A stretch of 7,182 nt of DNA from Planctomycetaceae bacterium. Its GTDB lineage: Bacteria > Planctomycetota > Planctomycetia > Pirellulales > Thermoguttaceae. The stretch covers positions 1 through 7,182 of the forward strand of contig JAITBS010000311.1 of the NCBI GenBank assembly GCA_031283515.1. The letters are read 5' to 3'. The notes under the pieces were generated by a model. It saw only the letters and a program-made list of their open reading frames with translations. It was not told where the DNA came from and did not search any database. Positions 1 through 6,511 of this stretch are shown piece by piece. A program made the position numbers and the translations under genes. Positions within the stretch are counted from its first letter, which is position 1, and the number at the start of each line of letters is the position of its first letter.

Positions 1-12
1 ATTGTTAAAATT

Positions 13-97
13 CTGTCTTTCAGACAGAGGTTTGTTATCGACACGAGTCCGCAGGTCGATGACCTGCGGTTATGAAAATTACACCCCTTTCGGGGTG
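13..97. repeat. cluster of three short perfect hairpins
   Basis: Three perfect inverted repeats follow one another. The first is CTGTCT-TTC-AGACAG (13-27). The second is a 9-bp stem, CCGCAGGTC / GACCTGCGG with loop GAT (49-69). The third is CACCCC-TTTC-GGGGTG (82-97). They are much richer in GC than the surrounding AT-rich DNA. The TTC/TTTC loops match the hairpin at 6943-6955 near the other end of the window. None is followed by a convincing T-run, so I do not call them terminators. They look like REP-type intergenic palindromes and lie downstream of the mechanosensitive channel gene, where they could stabilise a transcript 3' end. The structure is seen directly; the role is inference. Confidence 0.7.
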
Positions 98-110
98 AAA
101 ATCGAAAAAC

Positions 111-135
111 AAAAATTCCACTGAAATATTACAAA
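111..135 (-). repeat. 25-nt dispersed repeat, copy 1
   Basis: On the minus strand this reads TTTGTAATAT, then TTCAGTGGAATTTTT. It is identical over all 25 nt to copy 2 (159-183). It differs at one base from copy 3 (6641-6665, plus strand) and at four bases from copy 4 (6962-6986, plus strand). No gene or known transposon end explains it. Confidence 0.85.
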
Positions 136-153
136 ATTTCGTGTATTTCGTGT
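136..153. repeat. tandem 9-mer ATTTCGTGT x2
   Basis: ATTTCGTGT occurs twice in perfect tandem between the two copies of the 25-nt repeat. With the remainder of the spacer it gives the two 25-mers a period of 48 nt. No function is apparent. Confidence 0.7.
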
Positions 154-158
154 TCTAA

Positions 159-183
159 AAAAATTCCACTGAAATATTACAAA
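159..183 (-). repeat. 25-nt dispersed repeat, copy 2
   Basis: Exact copy of 111-135, in the same orientation and 48 nt further on. Both left-hand copies are on the minus strand and both right-hand copies on the plus strand, so the family points away from the gene block at neither end but is mirrored across it. Confidence 0.85.
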
Positions 184-226
184 TAATTTTTATTTCTGTT
201 GTTTTTGAGTAACTTAAATTAAAGTG

Positions 227-240
227 ATGCTTTTAAGCAT
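227..240. repeat. short palindrome ATGCTT-TT-AAGCAT
   Basis: A perfect 14-nt palindrome starting 19 nt beyond the stop codon of the mechanosensitive channel gene. The stem is short and the minus-strand RNA has no clean U-run after it. It is at best a weak terminator for that gene. Seen in sequence; function uncertain. Confidence 0.35.
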
Positions 241-258
241 TATTTCAACAAAAACTAA

Positions 259-2058
259 TTATTCCTCAAGCGGATAAATTTTAATAGCGACACTGCGTCC
301 TAATGTGATTGGATCATCTCCAATAGGAACGATTTCTCCTGATGTTGTTTCTTTATTAAAAATGGTCTGTGACGGTAACGCAAACCGAATACCCAATTCC
401 TTTGCCAAACGAAGAATGTCCGCGATAAGACGTCCGCGTTCACGGAACTCAACCGTCGAGTCCGGACAAACAAAAAATACATTCAACAGAATATCAAGTG
501 ACGACTGTTGAAATTCGTGCAGAAAAACATGAAATAAATCCTTTCTCGTATAAGGATGCCGTCGGATGAGTTCACGAATTCCTTCACAAAAGGCTTCAAT
601 CCGTTCAGGTTCCGTGTCCAGCGGAACCGATAAAAATGTACGGTAACGCCGATAATATCGTGCTCCCATATTATCAATCACCGCTGTTGTCAGATTATTG
701 TTTGGAACCGTAACCAATGAATTGTAAAATGTCCGGATTCGTGTACTCCGCATTCCAACCGATTCTACCGTTCCTTCGATATCGCCTGTTTTGATCCAAT
801 CGCCAATCACAAACGGACGATCCGCTAAAACTGTTACAGAACCAAACAGGTTGGCAATTGTTTCCTTTGCGGCAAAAGCAATCGCAACTCCGCCAATACC
901 CAAACCACTAATAAGACCAACAAGCGACCAGTGAAACATCTCGGCAAGTGTCATCAAACCAAAACATACCAGTACAATCTTGATGGTACGAGTAAAAAGC
1001 GGAAAAAAAATAATATCAATATTCGGATCACGGTGACGCATCTTTTGACGTAACCAAAGAGAAAAAATATCGACTATCCGAAAACTCATCCAAATACATA
1101 TCGTAATAACAAAAAAAATGTAAAGCGTCTGAACAAAATCAAAACTTTCCGCTGTCGGTGTGAATAAAAACAAACCGGTTGACCAGAAACTAAAAAGAAC
1201 CAATAACCCTATAGGCATCCATGTTTTACGGGTGAGTTTGTTCCGATCCCAGTCGGAAAGTATTAAATTAAGCAACCAACGCGATAATCGGTAAAGTAAC
1301 CATTCAACCAAATATTTTAAAACAAAACCAAGAAAAAATGCCGTAACAAGTATAATGATTCGGAGTAACGGAATACCTAAAACCGGCACAAAAATCCATG
1401 ACGGTAAAAGATTGATAAGCCAATTAATTCGGATAGGCGGTTCATCCCGAAGCAGTGTGTAATATTGGTCAAGTTCCTGAATTATTCGTTGCGAGAATTT
1501 CCAATTGTTGTGTTCGCCGCGCACAAATTCCAACTCAATCAAACCACGCGGAGAACAAAATTTCTGCAGCATTTTTGTTTCGTCCGTCGGAAAATCATAA
1601 ACCCCTTTACGATCAAGCCGATTCAAAACAAAATGGAGCATAAATACCGTATGACGTTTATTTTTTTCCGAAATAGTATTTTTTGTGTCAAAATCAATAC
1701 AAGCGTAAGCCGATTCGTATTGTTGCCACGCACATTTTGAACGAAAATAGTCAATAAGATCATTCGGTCCAGGAAGACGTGAAACAATATTTTTCTGTTC
1801 TTCCAACGCAATTTTTTGTTCTTCTGTTAAGGCAGGTGTTGCGGTAACTACCTGAATTGGAATTGTTGTTCCGGATTCGGTTGTACTTACTGCTCCTTCT
1901 GTTGACGGCGGAATCACAACAACAGTTGGTGCCGGTGTTGACGGCGGTGCCGGAACCGGTTGCGGAATCAAATTTTGCGCAACAGAAACAGAACTAATCA
2001 CATTGAAAAATAATACAACAACAAAAAACAAATTTTTTCGATAGTTATCGTTCATCAT
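259..2058 (-). CDS. MscS-family mechanosensitive ion channel with N-terminal periplasmic domain
   Basis: A 599-residue small-conductance mechanosensitive channel homologue, expected in the inner membrane, where MscS proteins open under membrane tension and release solutes during osmotic downshock. Residues 9-27 are a hydrophobic signal peptide (likely cut after SVA). A Pro/Thr-rich linker (about 30-75) and a soluble, presumably periplasmic region to about 205 follow. Hydrophobic segments lie near 221-247, 281-300, 309-328 and 355-375. The Gly/Ala-rich pore helix is at 379-410 (GLISGLGIGGVAIAFAAKET). The beta domain has DRPFVIGDWI (413-422), the G-x-VE-x-VGMRSTRIRT region and VPNNNL (451-456). 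The C-terminal alpha/beta domain ends near 565 (FALPSQTIF). It is twice the size of E. coli MscS, closer in plan to the larger multi-helix MscS relatives; I cannot assign it to a named one. ATG codons at 2058 and 2055 are adjacent; AAAAGGAAA (2061-2069) fits the second slightly better. It stands alone 258 bp after panC. Confidence 0.93.
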   Translation of the reverse strand: MMNDNYRKNLFFVVVLFFNVISSVSVAQNLIPQPVPAPPSTPAPTVVVIPPSTEGAVSTTESGTTIPIQVVTATPALTEEQKIALEEQKNIVSRLPGPNDLIDYFRSKCAWQQYESAYACIDFDTKNTISEKNKRHTVFMLHFVLNRLDRKGVYDFPTDETKMLQKFCSPRGLIELEFVRGEHNNWKFSQRIIQELDQYYTLLRDEPPIRINWLINLLPSWIFVPVLGIPLLRIIILVTAFFLGFVLKYLVEWLLYRLSRWLLNLILSDWDRNKLTRKTWMPIGLLVLFSFWSTGLFLFTPTAESFDFVQTLYIFFVITICIWMSFRIVDIFSLWLRQKMRHRDPNIDIIFFPLFTRTIKIVLVCFGLMTLAEMFHWSLVGLISGLGIGGVAIAFAAKETIANLFGSVTVLADRPFVIGDWIKTGDIEGTVESVGMRSTRIRTFYNSLVTVPNNNLTTAVIDNMGARYYRRYRTFLSVPLDTEPERIEAFCEGIRELIRRHPYTRKDLFHVFLHEFQQSSLDILLNVFFVCPDSTVEFRERGRLIADILRLAKELGIRFALPSQTIFNKETTSGEIVPIGDDPITLGRSVAIKIYPLEE

Positions 2059-2141
2059 ATTTTCCTTTTGAAATACAGTAACAAATTGATTAACATCCCA
2101 AACGGTTACTGTTTATTGTACTTTATTTTTACCGTAGAGAA

Positions 2142-2180
2142 CTCTGTACTCACAGAGAGAATTATTGGTAATTGTCTCTG
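2142..2180 (-). promoter_or_regulatory. mutually exclusive hairpins upstream of the mscS-family gene
   Basis: Read on the minus strand, CAGAGA (2180-2175) can pair with TCTCTG (2158-2153). The stem extends through five further A-T pairs after one G/G mismatch (C/C on the minus strand) and closes with a 4-nt loop. The same central segment, as CTCTGT (2157-2152), can instead pair with ACAGAG (2147-2142) across a 4-nt loop. A central strand with two alternative partners is the geometry of an attenuator, but no U-run marks one state as a terminator, and the transcript start is unknown. It lies about 85-120 nt before the mscS-family start and also downstream of panC, so it could serve either. The pairing is seen; regulation is a guess. 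Confidence 0.35.
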
Positions 2181-2210
2181 TAACCGCTCACAAACCAAAA
2201 ACCGGAGAAA

Positions 2211-2288
2211 TCTACGAACTAAAAATCTGAGAAAATCTGCATAATCTGCGGACTAAAAACCTACGAAATTCTGCGTAATTTACGGACT
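2211..2288. repeat. 34-nt degenerate tandem repeat (CTGCGGACTAAAAA family)
   Basis: Two full units (2211-2244 and 2245-2278) match at 27 of 34 positions. A third begins at 2279 with the related TTTACGGACT. The 17-nt stretch AATCTGCGGACTAAAAA (2243-2259) occurs exactly, in inverted orientation, at 6538-6554, so this array and the 15-nt array there belong to one family. It fills the gap between panC and the mscS-family gene and has no coding potential that I trust. Confidence 0.75.
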
Positions 2289-2316
2289 GATTAACTCCAA
2301 GTTCCGAAATAAACAG

Positions 2317-3168
2317 TTATGACATAGTCGTTGTTATTATGACATTATCAATTAACCGTGTTGTACCGATTCCGGCGGCAATGAGAATAACTGTATCGAA
2401 ATTAATGATTGTTAATTCGTGAAGTGTTTTAGGATCAGCGATGGCGATATAATCAATTTTCATATCGGGAGCCGTTTCAATTTTGGAACGGATTTTCTTT
2501 CGAACTATTTCCACATCCCGAATTTTTTCATCAAGAATCATTTTTTCTGCAAGTATTAGGCTTTGCGATAACACAACGGCTTGGGAACGTTGCGGTTTTG
2601 AAAGGTATTTGTTACGGCTGCTCATCGCCAACCCATCCGGTTCACGAATGATCGGGCAAACAACAACTTCAACCGGAACATTCAAATCTGTAACCATTTT
2701 CCGAACAACACAAACCTGTTGAAAATCTTTTTGCCCAAAAAACGCAACATCAGCACCGGAAGCAAGAAAAAGTTTCAGAACCACAGTTGCAACTCCGTCA
2801 AAATGAGTCGGTCGAATTTTACCCTCAAACGGTTGCGACACACCGCCAACATGAACCGAAACATCAAATCCTGTCTGATACATTTCTGTTACATTCGGAA
2901 CAAAAACTTCCGGTGAACCGACCGTTTGTAAAAGCCGTAAATCGTCTTCCAATGATCTTGGATATTGATGAAAATCTTCGTTCACTCCAAACTGTGTCGG
3001 ATTGACAAAAATGGAAACCAGTACGCTATCACAACATTGGTTTGCGGTTTTGACGAGACTTAAATGTCCGTCATGTAACGCCCCCATTGTTGGTACGAAA
3101 CCGATTCGTTTTTGCGAGTTATGCTGTTGCCGTGACCAACGGCGCAATTCCTCTATTGTTGTGATCAT
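2317..3168 (-). CDS. panC: pantothenate synthetase (pantoate--beta-alanine ligase)
   Basis: Cytoplasmic enzyme that joins D-pantoate and beta-alanine at the cost of ATP, via a pantoyl-adenylate, giving pantothenate for coenzyme A synthesis. The 283-residue length is normal for the family. The hallmarks appear in order: PTMGALHDGH (26-35) with the nucleotide-binding H32 and H35; FVNPTQFG (54-61); FEGKIRPTHFDGVATVV (114-130); FFGQKDFQQ (143-151), the ATP/pantoate segment; and REPDGLAMSSRNKYLS (175-190), the KMSKS-like SSRN loop. The C-terminal dimer and lid domain runs to the end. The start fits the family (a strand then FVPTMGA near residue 24), but no Shine-Dalgarno sequence is visible upstream (TTGTAATTTACT before ATG). 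It may initiate without one. panB and panD are not adjacent. A bidirectional terminator separates it from the oxidoreductase gene upstream. Confidence 0.97.
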   Translation of the reverse strand: MITTIEELRRWSRQQHNSQKRIGFVPTMGALHDGHLSLVKTANQCCDSVLVSIFVNPTQFGVNEDFHQYPRSLEDDLRLLQTVGSPEVFVPNVTEMYQTGFDVSVHVGGVSQPFEGKIRPTHFDGVATVVLKLFLASGADVAFFGQKDFQQVCVVRKMVTDLNVPVEVVVCPIIREPDGLAMSSRNKYLSKPQRSQAVVLSQSLILAEKMILDEKIRDVEIVRKKIRSKIETAPDMKIDYIAIADPKTLHELTIINFDTVILIAAGIGTTRLIDNVIITTTMS

Positions 3169-3302
3169 AGTAAATTACAAAAATACTTACTCTCAAATTT
3201 TCAAAACAAAAATAAACGTAAATCCGGCAATAACCAAAAGTTAATTTAATAACAATAATTAAACTTATAAACGGAACACTAAAACGTGTATCCGCTTAAA
3301 TG

Positions 3303-3345
3303 GTAAAAGCCTTGAAACGTTCATTAAAATGTTCAAGGCTTTTAC
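3303..3345 (-). terminator. bidirectional intrinsic terminator after the oxidoreductase gene
   Basis: A perfect 14-bp stem: GTAAAAGCCTTGAA (3303-3316) pairs with TTCAAGGCTTTTAC (3332-3345). The 15-nt loop can itself form CATT/AATG. Because the stem carries AAAAGCC on one side and GGCTTTT on the other, each strand ends in a GC-containing stem running into U's. It sits 27 nt past the oxidoreductase stop codon, so its main job is probably to end that transcript before panC, which then needs its own promoter. The U-run is only four long and followed by AC, so efficiency is uncertain. Confidence 0.75.
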
Positions 3346-3371
3346 TGTTTTAATATTATCATTTTTTCTGA

Positions 3372-4721
3372 TCAACTTATTTTTCCCGGCATTGCGATTG
3401 GGTAATCGCCGTTTTCGTTTGGTAAAACCGGAGCGTTATCATCCAATTTCAATTGTTCGAGATTGGGAGCCAGTTCGATATTGGAGTTCATGGCGTCGTC
3501 CCAAGTGATCATTTGTCCTGATTCCGCCGCCATACGACCAAGAATCCCAACCATTGTTGTTTTACAACACCGTTCTGTTTCGTTAATCGGTTTATCGTTA
3601 CGGATGCAGTCGAACAAAACATCGTGTTCCACCTGATATTGATCACGGCGCGGCGTACCGGTGTATTCCCAGATCATATTTTCCGGTACCGGATTGAACC
3701 CTTTATAAATTCGCGGTTTCGCAACACCTTCGCCAATAACCGCACAACCTGTTGCTCCGTAAATTGTGGATTGGAAACAATTCCATGTTCCTTGTTGATG
3801 CCTGCCTTGAGCGAACAACCGTGTTCCGTCGGGAAAAGTATATTCAACAGCGTAATGATCGAACAGTTGATCTTTTTCGTTTCGGGTTTGCCGACCTCCC
3901 TGACCTTGTGCGAAAACGGGATACATCCCTTTTGCCCAACAACAAACATCCAGATTATGAATCAACCAGTCGAGTAAGAATGAACCATTTAACCAAGTGA
4001 AATTACTATAGTTACGGATTTGGTGTGCAACAAGAGTTTCACCTTCCTGACGTTTACCGAATCCGACGGGACCGTGTTCACGATAAGCCCAGCAAGTAAT
4101 CCGTTCACCAATGGCGCCGGCATGGAGTTGTTCGACGGCTTGTTGTAACGGAATATTATGCCGGCTCATCAAACCGCCGACAATTTTAAGATTTTTGGCT
4201 TTTGCCAGTTCACCGGCTTTGAGCAGTCGGCGTACTCCGGGAGCATCCACTCCGAATGATTTTTCCATAAAAACATTAACATTTTTTTCAATTGCATATT
4301 CGACATGTAATGGACGAAATGCCGGAGCGGTTGCCAAAAGAACAACTCCACCGGGACCAACCGCATCAATTGCGTGACGATAAGCGTCCAAGCCTACAAA
4401 TTGCCGCTCTTTCGGAAGATCAACATCAACCGCAAAACGTTCGGAAACTCCTTTGAAAACGCCTTGAATTTTATGTTCAAAAACATCTGCCAGTGCAACA
4501 AGTTTTTTAGGACCATTGGTAGAAAGAGCCTGCATGACCGCTCCGCCGCCGCGTCCGCCGCAACCAACTAAGGCGATATTGATCGTGTTGTCTTCTGCTG
4601 CGTGAACTCGCGGTGTTGCAACAGTTACCGTTCCTAACAATGTTCCGGTTGCCAAAATTCCTGATCGTTTGAGAAATTCACGCCGATTCGGTTTTGTTAA
4701 TGTTTCAGATTGTGTTTGCAT
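3372..4721 (-). CDS. Tat-exported Gfo/Idh/MocA family oxidoreductase
   Basis: A predicted NAD(P)-dependent oxidoreductase of the Gfo/Idh/MocA family, whose members act on sugars, inositols and related compounds; the substrate cannot be read from sequence. Numbering is from the upstream ATG at 4727. The twin-arginine signal is NRREFLK (14-20), then a hydrophobic stretch and VHA-A (41-44), so export in folded form is expected. The Rossmann motif is GCGGRG (55-60). The EKP motif reads EKS (155-157), keeping the lysine. The putative catalytic histidine is H257 in WLIHNLD, followed by CCWAKG and GQGGRQ (274-279). The tail is DYPIAMPGKIS. I start it at 4721, not at the in-frame ATG at 4727: AAGGAG (4734-4729) is 7 nt from the 4721 codon but only 1 nt from the other. 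This gives 449 residues. It has its own leader upstream and terminator downstream. Confidence 0.92.
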   Translation of the reverse strand: MQTQSETLTKPNRREFLKRSGILATGTLLGTVTVATPRVHAAEDNTINIALVGCGGRGGGAVMQALSTNGPKKLVALADVFEHKIQGVFKGVSERFAVDVDLPKERQFVGLDAYRHAIDAVGPGGVVLLATAPAFRPLHVEYAIEKNVNVFMEKSFGVDAPGVRRLLKAGELAKAKNLKIVGGLMSRHNIPLQQAVEQLHAGAIGERITCWAYREHGPVGFGKRQEGETLVAHQIRNYSNFTWLNGSFLLDWLIHNLDVCCWAKGMYPVFAQGQGGRQTRNEKDQLFDHYAVEYTFPDGTRLFAQGRHQQGTWNCFQSTIYGATGCAVIGEGVAKPRIYKGFNPVPENMIWEYTGTPRRDQYQVEHDVLFDCIRNDKPINETERCCKTTMVGILGRMAAESGQMITWDDAMNSNIELAPNLEQLKLDDNAPVLPNENGDYPIAMPGKIS

Positions 4722-4728
4722 GTTCATG

Positions 4729-4734
4729 CTCCTT
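4729..4734 (-). promoter_or_regulatory. Shine-Dalgarno AAGGAG that sets the oxidoreductase start
   Basis: AAGGAG on the minus strand with a 7-nt spacer to the ATG at 4721, the same sequence and spacing as the site before the gene at 7149. The alternative ATG at 4727 would leave a 1-nt spacer, too close for normal initiation. Confidence 0.75.
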
Positions 4735-4857
4735 GTTGAATTTGTCTCTTAAAAATTAGATTGATTATTGCCTCTTTTTCATATTGAAGGCAAATTTTCA
4801 TCACAAAAACACGATATTACCGATTAACAATATTCTTGTCGTTTAAAATTCAACAAG
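4732..4857 (-). promoter_or_regulatory. candidate regulatory leader: 12-bp inverted repeat masking the ribosome binding site
   Basis: On the minus strand, CTTGTTGAATTT (4857-4846) is the exact reverse complement of AAATTCAACAAG (4743-4732). The arms are separated by 102 nt. The 3' arm ends inside the AAGGAG Shine-Dalgarno of the oxidoreductase gene, so pairing would cover its first three bases. The interval can form further stems, for example TTGCCT/AGGCAA (4768-4773 with 4788-4793). A perfect TATAAT just upstream (4871-4866) would start transcription near the 5' arm, putting that arm at the very 5' end of the mRNA. The pairing is seen; its role as a switch is inference, and I recognise no known riboswitch class. 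Confidence 0.4.
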
Positions 4858-4865
4858 TGTAAAAT

Positions 4866-4871
4866 ATTATA
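4866..4871 (-). promoter_or_regulatory. possible -10 element (TATAAT) for the oxidoreductase gene
   Basis: A perfect TATAAT on the minus strand, preceded by TTTG, about 145 nt before the chosen start codon. No good -35 hexamer lies 16-18 nt upstream (AACGGT at 17), and TG directly abuts the hexamer where an extended -10 would be TGnTATAAT. In DNA this AT-rich a lone TATAAT is weak evidence. Confidence 0.3.
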
Positions 4872-4885
4872 CAAATGTAAAAGAT

Positions 4886-4927
4886 AATACCGTTAGAAAA
4901 TCAGGAAAGACTTATAGTTACGGTATT
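4886..4927. repeat. 8-bp inverted repeat downstream of efpL
   Basis: AATACCGT (4886-4893) pairs with ACGGTATT (4920-4927) around a 26-nt loop, 47 nt past the efpL stop codon. On the minus strand the second arm is followed by ATCTTTTAC, a poor U-run. It could be a weak terminator of efpL, but the large loop makes this doubtful. Confidence 0.25.
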
Positions 4928-4973
4928 GACATTTACTGACATTTTACGTTCTGTTTTTATGTTTTGCTCAACA

Positions 4974-5537
4974 TTATGCTCTGCTCAAAAAGTTTCCGGT
5001 TCGGGTGTCCACACGAATGATTTCACCTTCATTGAGGTATTCGGGAACCTGAATTTCAAGACCGGTTTCAAGAATTGCCGGTTTTGCGCGGGAAGTGGCG
5101 GAGTTACCGCGTGCCGCCGGATCGCATTTAACCACTTTAAGCGAAACCGCCGTCGGAATCTCAATACCAACACATTCGTCATTGTAAATCAATGCCCGAA
5201 TACCTTCCAATTCTTCCGAAATATATTGCATTTCCTCTTCAATATCCGTTTTTTTCAAACTGTACTGATTGTAATCCAGATTATCCATGAAAATACAATC
5301 ATCCGCATCACTGTACAAATATTTTACTTCGCGCCGTTGGAAGTCAGCGGAGTCAAGTGATTCCGTACCTTTAAGTGTTATATCGACTTTCTGTTTCGTA
5401 ACAAGATTTCGCGCACGGAATTTGTAAAGTGTTGCCGCACCGCGTGCTGACGGCGATTGGACATTGATTCCTTCAATAATACAAGGTGAACCATTGTAAA
5501 CAACAACTTCACCACGCTTAATTTCCTTAGCTATCAT
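4974..5537 (-). CDS. yeiP: elongation factor P-like protein, YeiP/EfpL type
   Basis: A 187-residue member of the EF-P family, the ribosome-bound factors that rescue stalling at proline-rich motifs. It matches the YeiP (EfpL) branch better than canonical EF-P. The domain I loop reads NVQSPSARGAATLYKFRA (25-42), close to the IQSPTARGAATLYK of E. coli YeiP as I remember it. The tip residue is arginine (R32) where canonical EF-P has the modifiable lysine of PGKG. The OB-fold domain II has YLYSDADDCIFMDNLDY (about 74-90). Domain III has ARGNSATSRAKPAILETGLEIQVPEYLNEGE, typical of the family. The start agrees with family length (MIAKEIKRGE...NG), yet no Shine-Dalgarno is present: a 34-nt dispersed repeat ends 1 nt before the ATG. 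It lies 141 bp after the uncharacterised gene upstream, and a separate promoter was not recognised. Cytoplasmic. Confidence 0.93.
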   Translation of the reverse strand: MIAKEIKRGEVVVYNGSPCIIEGINVQSPSARGAATLYKFRARNLVTKQKVDITLKGTESLDSADFQRREVKYLYSDADDCIFMDNLDYNQYSLKKTDIEEEMQYISEELEGIRALIYNDECVGIEIPTAVSLKVVKCDPAARGNSATSRAKPAILETGLEIQVPEYLNEGEIIRVDTRTGNFLSRA

Positions 5538-5538
5538 A

Positions 5539-5572
5539 TTAGTTAATAGTTAGTAGTGAATAGTTAATAGTG
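5539..5572. repeat. 34-nt TAGTTAATAG element, copy 1 (efpL leader)
   Basis: TTAGTTAATAGTTA followed by GTAGTGAATAG and TTAATAGTG. It matches 6844-6877 at 30 of 34 positions with no gap and is built from degenerate 7-nt units (TAGTTAA/TAGTGAA). It ends 1 nt before the efpL start codon, so it occupies the position of the ribosome binding site. A related GTTGCAAGCGAA tail occurs 50 nt away (5628-5639), recalling GTCGCAAGCGGA next to copy 2. Confidence 0.75.
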
Positions 5573-5678
5573 AAACAGTTAGATTTAATTACATTTCAAA
5601 ATTTAGTTTCGTTAATAACTAATAATGTTGCAAGCGAAGTTTTAATCACGGCGGTTGTAACCTGCATGGATATTATCG

Positions 5679-6413
5679 TTAAATAATTACTCCGCTTGCG
5701 GGATCGATGGCAATTCCTTTTGTGAGTCGGCACAAAATTTCAAGGACAAAAACTAAAGTGTTTGGATCGATTCGTTCAAATTCGGCGCTGTCTTCCGAAC
5801 TTGCATTTTCATCGAGTTCTACACCGTTGGCGGTGCAATTTTCGTAGGAATCCGGATCGAAATGAAAACGTTTTTTTTGATTGAGAAACAGTTTATCGGA
5901 ATAGTTTCTATTTGAAAAGGGAGGTACTGTTCTATTCTTTTCGCGTGGAGCGAATTGGAGTACGGGCATTTTAACAATTTTAAATTCGGCGGTTCCGGCG
6001 GTTTGTTCGAAGTGAAGGATTTCGAATTTTGCACAATATTTTTTGGCATGGTGAAGTTGTTCTTTTTCTTTGGGGGTACTTCCTTTTTCGAGTAATTCGG
6101 TAAGAAGACCGATTTCGGAATGTACATTATTTCCTTCGTGGTACGCAATTTCCAAAGCGGCATGATCTTCGTAAGAGGCAACGGTCATTGAAACAAGATT
6201 TCCGTTTGGTTCTGCCTTATTGTCGAGAATGGTGAGAGTTCCGGCAACATGGCGCAGTTCCCGACGAACATCCGACAAACGGGGACGCATTGCCGGATCA
6301 AAAAGCACGAAATAAGTTTCGCGCCACGTATAACGTTCATCACTAAATAAAGACATCGGAATAAAAGGGGTATTAGGAATCGGGTCGATGTCGAAAATTA
6401 CAAGCCCGCACAT
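5679..6413 (-). CDS. uncharacterised protein, possibly planctomycete-conserved
   Basis: A 244-residue protein with no signal peptide and no strongly hydrophobic membrane span. I do not recognise a characterised family. The N-terminal part has a mixed alpha/beta look (YTWRETYFVLFDPAMRPRLSDV, 28-49; helical 96-130; CAKFEILHFEQ, 127-137). A polar Asn/Asp/Ser-rich stretch (about 149-213) follows, and the tail is DPNTLVFVLEILCRLTKGIAIDPASGVII (216-244). The 'W-RETYFVLFD' start and the 'LTKG-A-DPASG' ending resemble planctomycete proteins I remember only as hypothetical, so the middle may be a variable linker. The first 19 residues (MCGLVIFDIDPIPNTPFIP) look atypical; Met20 (codon 6356-6354, MSLFSDER) is an equally plausible start, and neither start has a Shine-Dalgarno site. 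It is the first minus-strand gene after a long intergenic region, with efpL 141 bp downstream. That it is a real gene is fairly sure; its function is unknown. Confidence 0.7.
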   Translation of the reverse strand: MCGLVIFDIDPIPNTPFIPMSLFSDERYTWRETYFVLFDPAMRPRLSDVRRELRHVAGTLTILDNKAEPNGNLVSMTVASYEDHAALEIAYHEGNNVHSEIGLLTELLEKGSTPKEKEQLHHAKKYCAKFEILHFEQTAGTAEFKIVKMPVLQFAPREKNRTVPPFSNRNYSDKLFLNQKKRFHFDPDSYENCTANGVELDENASSEDSAEFERIDPNTLVFVLEILCRLTKGIAIDPASGVII

Positions 6414-6511
6414 CTTTAATTGTAAACCAGAACCAATACCAATACAAGCATTGCATCTTTATTTTCAATCAAATCATAAATTTTCCAATCATTTCGGAAT
6501 TTGGGAGCAAT

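Noticed and set aside
111..183. Two identical 25-nt repeats with a 23-nt spacer, like a minimal CRISPR
   Set aside because: Only two copies; the spacer contains a perfect 9-mer tandem; further copies stand alone and inverted 6.5 kb away; no cas genes.
3169..3302. Promoter for panC
   Set aside because: One is expected after the terminator, but no -35/-10 pair with acceptable spacing stood out in this AT-rich stretch.
4926..5360. 144-aa plus-strand open frame
   Set aside because: It is antisense to efpL, which is clearly coding by homology; the Phe/Asn/Arg-rich translation is what the opposite strand of that gene gives.
5819..6181. 120-aa minus-strand open frame in another frame of the uncharacterised gene
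   Set aside because: Lys/Pro/Asn-rich translation without pattern; the 244-aa frame is longer and resembles a protein.
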